Shown: positions 59,653 through 64,000 of the stretch, in pieces
Position numbering within the stretch: the first letter of the stretch is position 1
Layout of the letters: the number at the start of each line of letters is the position of its first letter
From: Hormiphora californensis
Lineage: Eukaryota; Ctenophora; Tentaculata; Cydippida; Pleurobrachiidae
DNA length: 64,000 nt
Direction: 5' to 3'
Assembly: GCA_020137815.1 (NCBI GenBank)
Contig: CM035356.1
Location: 5,490,145-5,554,144 of the forward strand
Position numbers and translations under genes: made by a program
The notes under the pieces: model-generated
Told to the model about the DNA's origin: nothing
What the model saw: the letters and a program-made list of their open reading frames with translations, nothing else
Databases searched by the model: none

Positions 59653-61736
59653 TCAGGTAATACTAAGAGTATAGAAATCCCCATGATAGAAATGCTCTTC
59701 CTCTTCTCGTGCTCTATCCTTGGAGATAGCAGTACTGTCCCGATATATCGAGACTACATCATAGTAATCCACCTCCTCTCTTCTTCTATCCTTGGAGGTA
59801 TCACTGTGCTGATATAACGAGTCCCCATGATAATACTCCTCCTCTCTTCTTTTATCCTTGGAGGTAGCACTGTGCTGATAGTTGGAGCTAGCACTGGATG
59901 TATCAGGTTGGCTACCCTGGTATTTCACGGTATGTCGGGGAATAGACGTCGCTGCCCTGGCTGAAATACGGGTTAATAGTTTTGATAAAATTCAGGATAA
60001 TTCTCAGTTAAACAATGATAATTAGAATAAATTATGAATGAATGAGATCCAAATTATGAGTGACATCAGGAACCGACCGAATCAGGAAATACTGGTCCCT
60101 GATTGGCTGATAACCAGTCACGTGACCTAAATAACGAGTTCTGATTGGTTGTTTACTTGTTTCGGTCGGTTCCTGAGTGACATCTACCTCTTTGTATCCG
60201 GCTGCCACGTCCCCGAGATGTGTTATCATGTGTCTTATCTTCCTCTTCTTCTTCACTATCTGGTGCCCTGGACCACTCAGCGGACACCTTGGAATCCCAG
60301 TCATCTTCCTCTTCAGGGTTATACTGGATCGGTCTGGAGGTGTCAATACCAAATACAGCTCTTGCTCCCTCTCCGAACTTCCGTGGGTCTACTTTAAATG
60401 GACCTGTAGAGTGGGAAGTTGCGGGGGTCTACTTTAAATGGACTTGTATAGTGGGACACGAGATAATAAAATGTTTGGGAAGTAGTACTCAGCCAAACCT
60501 CGCTTATATTCAGACCTCCGGTAAAGTGAGGTTTCACTGTGAGATACGGGACATCTTCAATTAGCTGATTTAAAATCAGACCTACCACTCTCATAAAATG
60601 TTTCAGCCCCTGGTTTCGTTTTGTTTGGCTTCGTGGGAGGGTTTATGGCAGTCTCTGGAACTCGCCATGATCCAGTGGCGTTGTTGTTTTCAAAACAGTT
60701 TTGGGAGTAAATCGTTCCGTGATCCGCAGCTCTGGGTTGGTCCTAAAAGAAGAATGGGATGGGTAAAATATTTATAAACAGATGAACAAAATTGGCCAGC
60801 TGGTTATGTACATCTACATAAACATGAAGTGTATCGTGACATGTTATAACCCCTCTAATAATGACATTACTTAACATGGTCGTGACGTCACTTTAATTTG
60901 GGTATTGAGGGGTCTATCATTGCACAATAACAAGGCGTGGACCTCCCTCTCTATCTATCTGCCCGTTACACATGAATCATGGGGTCTATGTATTTAACAA
61001 TGGGGAGGAACCTTTGGGCGAGGTCTATCTATTGCATCATCTAACTACCCGCACTACTCACCCTTTTGTATTCATCAAAGAGATGCAGGTTATCACCATG
61101 GTTACCACTCTGATGCAGGTTATCACCATGGTTACCACTCTGATGCAGGTTATCACCATGGTTACCACTGTTATACAGGTTATCACCATGGTTACCACTG
61201 TTATGCAGGTTATCACCATGGTTACCACTGTAATGTAGGTTATCACCATGGTTACCACTCTGATGCAGGTTATCACCATGGTTACCACTGTAATGCAGGT
61301 TATCACCATGGTTACCACTGTAATGCAGATTATCACCATGGTTACCACTGTGATGCAGGTTATCACCATGGTTACCACTATGATGCAGGTTATCACCATG
61401 GTTAACACTGTAATGCAGGTTATCACCATGGTTACCACTCTGATGCAGGTTATCACTGCCGGAAAGGTATTTCTGGGTGATTTCTCGAAGTGGCGCCATG
61501 AGTCGTGCCATAAGAATTCCCTTTAGCTTCAAAATACCCCGGACCTGGAACATGTTTGTTTGTGGTGAGAGAGAATTAGAGAAATAGGAGGATTCGAGCC
61601 CAATTAATAGGTACGGCTGGATAGTTAGATCTCTTCCGCCCACCTCGAGATTTTATGGCCCCTCACTCATATTGCCTGCATACTGGCAATATGCCAACCC
61701 TATACAATATACCGCCATATATAATGCTCATATAAT

Positions 61737-61826
<90 letters not shown>

Positions 61827-61882
61827 GAGAGAGATGGAGAGAGAGAGAGAGAGAGAGAGGGGGGGGTGAGAGAGAGAGAGAG

Positions 61883-61930
<48 letters not shown>

Positions 61931-62182
61931 GAGAGAGAGAGAAAGAAAGAGAGAGAGAGAAAGAAAGAGAGGAGATAGAGAGAGCGGGGAAGATTGCTCA
62001 GCTCTGTTGTTGGTAGAGAAGAACAGATGCCAACTGGCAGGGATCCAATAGTGAATCCATCTATCAAATTTCTTCCTTCTCTCTCCCTCCTTCTCTCTCT
62101 ATCTTTCTCTATCTCTCTACCTTGGCAGTCAAATGCGTCTGTTGATGAGCGCCAACAGGGAAGCTATCACAACGGTACACTT
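59653..62182 (-). CDS. Unrecognised protein with 10-residue repeats and charged C-terminus (partial)
   Basis: Exons 61544-61062, 60742-60586, 60403-60188 and 59960-59653 join in phase; 62182-62121 is a plausible earlier exon; the 5' end is unknown. The first long exon encodes GILKLKGILMARLMAPLREI then about 13 copies of SGNHGDNLHx and ends LFDEYKR. The following exons encode a polar segment, VDPRKFGEGARAVFG, an acidic stretch (EEEDDWDSK, DSEEEEEDK) and a tail repeating SKDRRREE with tyrosines, 3 times. It looks disordered and low in domains; no family is recognised. A hAT-like MITE lies 12 bp into the intron after exon 60403-60188. Confidence 0.6.
60059..60183. mobile_element. 109-bp hAT-like MITE, copy 2, perfect 8-bp duplication
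   Basis: 60067-60175, inverted relative to the copy at 59509 and very similar. Flanks AGTGACAT at 60059-60066 and 60176-60183 are identical. It starts 12 bp into the intron after exon 60403-60188. Confidence 0.9.
61080..61470 (-). repeat. 30-bp coding minisatellite
   Basis: About 13 units of 30 bp; the minus strand reads AGTGGTAACCATGGTGATAA + CCTGCATCAN. Unit length is a multiple of three and every unit is stop-free in the gene's frame, giving SGNHGDNLH(Q/Y/H/N). Variation is concentrated in the last codon of the unit. Confidence 0.95.
61741..61990. repeat. (GA)n microsatellite with G runs
   Basis: GA tract with GGGGGG interruptions and AGAAAGAAAG. It lies in the presumed intron between exons 62182-62121 and 61544-61062. 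Confidence 0.95.
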
Positions 62183-62219
62183 CTAAACATGTCGCGAGAT
62201 CACGGAATACAGGCCTGAA

Positions 62220-64000
62220 GATAATGTTATGTGTTACCGGATAGTCACTAGAACCTGGGTGCAAGAACTCTCGACTTTTTCAGGTTGGGGAGGGCTTTCA
62301 GACAATATCGTGTCTTTAGAAAAGGAAACCACGTGGTGATCTAGACCGCTGCCTACTATAGTTCGGCATCACCCTTTGGTTTTTGCCCCCCACCCCCGGC
62401 CCTTCCCTTTTGGGCGACGGCGGGTCCTCCTTTTCCTGTACCTAGTGACCGCTCGAATCGCTTTATTTCCCGCCCACAATCCTTGCTTTTTTATACTCCG
62501 TGCTACTCTTAGCCCTTGTTAATTACGCGCGCAGTGTAAAATTTTAAAATTCATTGAAAATTTCCTCGCGTTTTATGTCGCCAAAAAAAGTCGACGAAAA
62601 ATTCCAAATTCGTGAATTTAGAATTATAAGAACTCCGGTTAGTTCTCATCTTGCCAATCCGTTTTCCGGGAACCCCTGGCCAAAGGACATTAAAATTCAC
62701 ATAGCGACCAAGTTTCATATCGATTGGATAAGATTTTGGGTGGCTACGGTGAAAAATATCGTATTTTTGGCATTTTTAACTTTCCCGACGCGATTTACGA
62801 CCCTTAAACATTGAGTTACGGGAAATCGCTATCAAGTAAAATGAAGTTCAAACGATTCTCTTTCCCCACTATTGCGTTAGTTTTTTGATTTAGAGCCGTT
62901 TTCAGGGTCTTAGAAGCGTTTGAAAAATGTAGGTCTTTTTGTCGCAATGACGTCACCCCGTGACGTCACTGCTGTAAAGATCGGATCAAAAATCTGAGCC
63001 CGTACTTACATCCGCCTTGGTCCAAGGCCCAGTGGCTTTTTATAGCGAATGGGCGAATCCCATTCGCAGCGAGAAATTCATCTACTCTTCTACTCCTCTC
63101 TCTCTATCTCTCTTCTCTCTCGACCTCTCTCTCTCTCTCTCTCTCTTCTCTCCTCTATCTCTCGCTCTCCAAAGTCTTTATGGTTGATAAAAGTTGCACC
63201 AAAAACGATTTTAGATATAGGATTTGCTAAGACAGAGATCGTTTGTATGAAACGAGAGGGAGGAGATCAGACCAAGTCTGAGGTCGCTCTTGCGTAGTGG
63301 CACCCTGTCTACGATGAGGGTGCGAGCATTGTTGTGTTCATTGGTGTGTGGACCTGTCTGGTTGCCCGCAGACCCCATCTGGGCGCACACTTGTCGAATA
63401 CTCGGCCGCACTTCGAATCGGCGAAATGCGGTGGTGCACTCTGTCGAATCCGGCGTTGCGGTGCATGTCGGAATAGGGATGAACTGTCGAACGGGGTGCA
63501 CGCAGTTGTCGAATCGAGGGGGCGCACTGTGTGTGCAGGAAGCGGGGTTTGCAATGTCGAATCGGGGTTTTGCAACTGAAGAATCGGGGGGGGGGGGTGG
63601 ACCGGGGTGGGCTGGTCTGGCGCTACCAGACAGGACGTACCCAACCCAATAGAGAATATATTTTTTAAATCCACCGTTGTTTTATATTTGAGAACAGATT
63701 TATATTAGATAGGAAAGCTGCTTATAAATATATAATTATTCGAAACTCCTCCAGCTAAAAACCAAGAAGTTAAAACTAGAACTGAATCTCTTTACATTTA
63801 CAAAACTGAGAAGAAGTCTAAAACGACGAAATATGCAAAGTACTTTTTCTTCCCATAATTATAATTACAATCCTTCCTCTGATTCCAATCTCTCCCTCTC
63901 TCTGGTCTCCCTTGTTCATGTCTGACTCTGACCTTTTTCAAGAAGTCTAACCAGCATATCCCTATCTACACCACGCAATGATAGATCACCTGTCTGGCGG
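62220..64000. other. No supported gene
   Basis: 62530-62820 and 62930-62970 have the look of the repeat seen near 38830-39560. 63027-63077 is a fragment of the CCCAGTGGC MITE. 63090-63160 is a TC tract. 63380-63600 contains a loose GTCGAATCGGGGTGCAC-type repeat ending in G12 at about 63586-63598. The rest is AT-rich. Confidence 0.5.

Noticed and set aside
62554-62814. 86-codon plus-strand frame
   Set aside because: Composition and neighbours match the repeat around 38.8-39.5 kb; no homology or splice context seen.

Overview
The window is eukaryotic and almost certainly from an invertebrate metazoan. It carries a replication-dependent histone quartet whose genes end in the animal 3' stem-loop, a class A-like seven-transmembrane receptor, GT-AG introns, a UBXN1-type protein and a DNMT2-type methyltransferase, in a background very rich in DNA transposons. 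The species cannot be fixed from the sequence. An early-branching animal is possible, but I found no diagnostic marker. All intron/exon models below were assembled by eye from splice signals and reading-frame phase.

Layout. 0.9-1.8 kb: two exons of an unrecognised minus-strand gene. 2.6-10.8 kb: a seven-exon minus-strand receptor gene. One of its introns holds a 48-bp minisatellite of about 70 copies, interrupted by an internally deleted LINE derivative. 11.9-17 kb: nested foldback repeats. 17.7-22.3 kb: histones H2B(-), H2A(+), H3(-), H4(+), flanked by long inverted copies of one repeat. 26.0-40.4 kb: a divergent N-myristoyltransferase-like gene on the plus strand, carrying a Penelope-like retroelement fragment in an intron. 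41-49 kb: gene-poor repeats, including a 1.56-kb palindrome and a LINE with reverse transcriptase and RNase H. 50.6-52.3 kb: a BTB-like gene. 54.9-57.8 kb: UBXN1-like (minus). 58.2-59.3 kb: DNMT2-like (minus). 59.7-62.2 kb: an unrecognised minus-strand gene with a 10-residue coding repeat.

Two cross-gene patterns stand out. First, at seven exons in five genes the acceptor end of the intron plus the first bases of the exon is tandemly repeated just upstream of the real exon; in one receptor intron this has grown to about 70 in-frame copies. Second, very short palindromic transposon-like elements (22-65 bp, some with perfect 9-bp target duplications) lie inside coding exons and directly on 5' splice sites. 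These patterns are the most promising candidates for something undescribed.

The genes look like an ordinary mixture of unrelated functions rather than a pathway. Only the histone quartet is a functional cluster.
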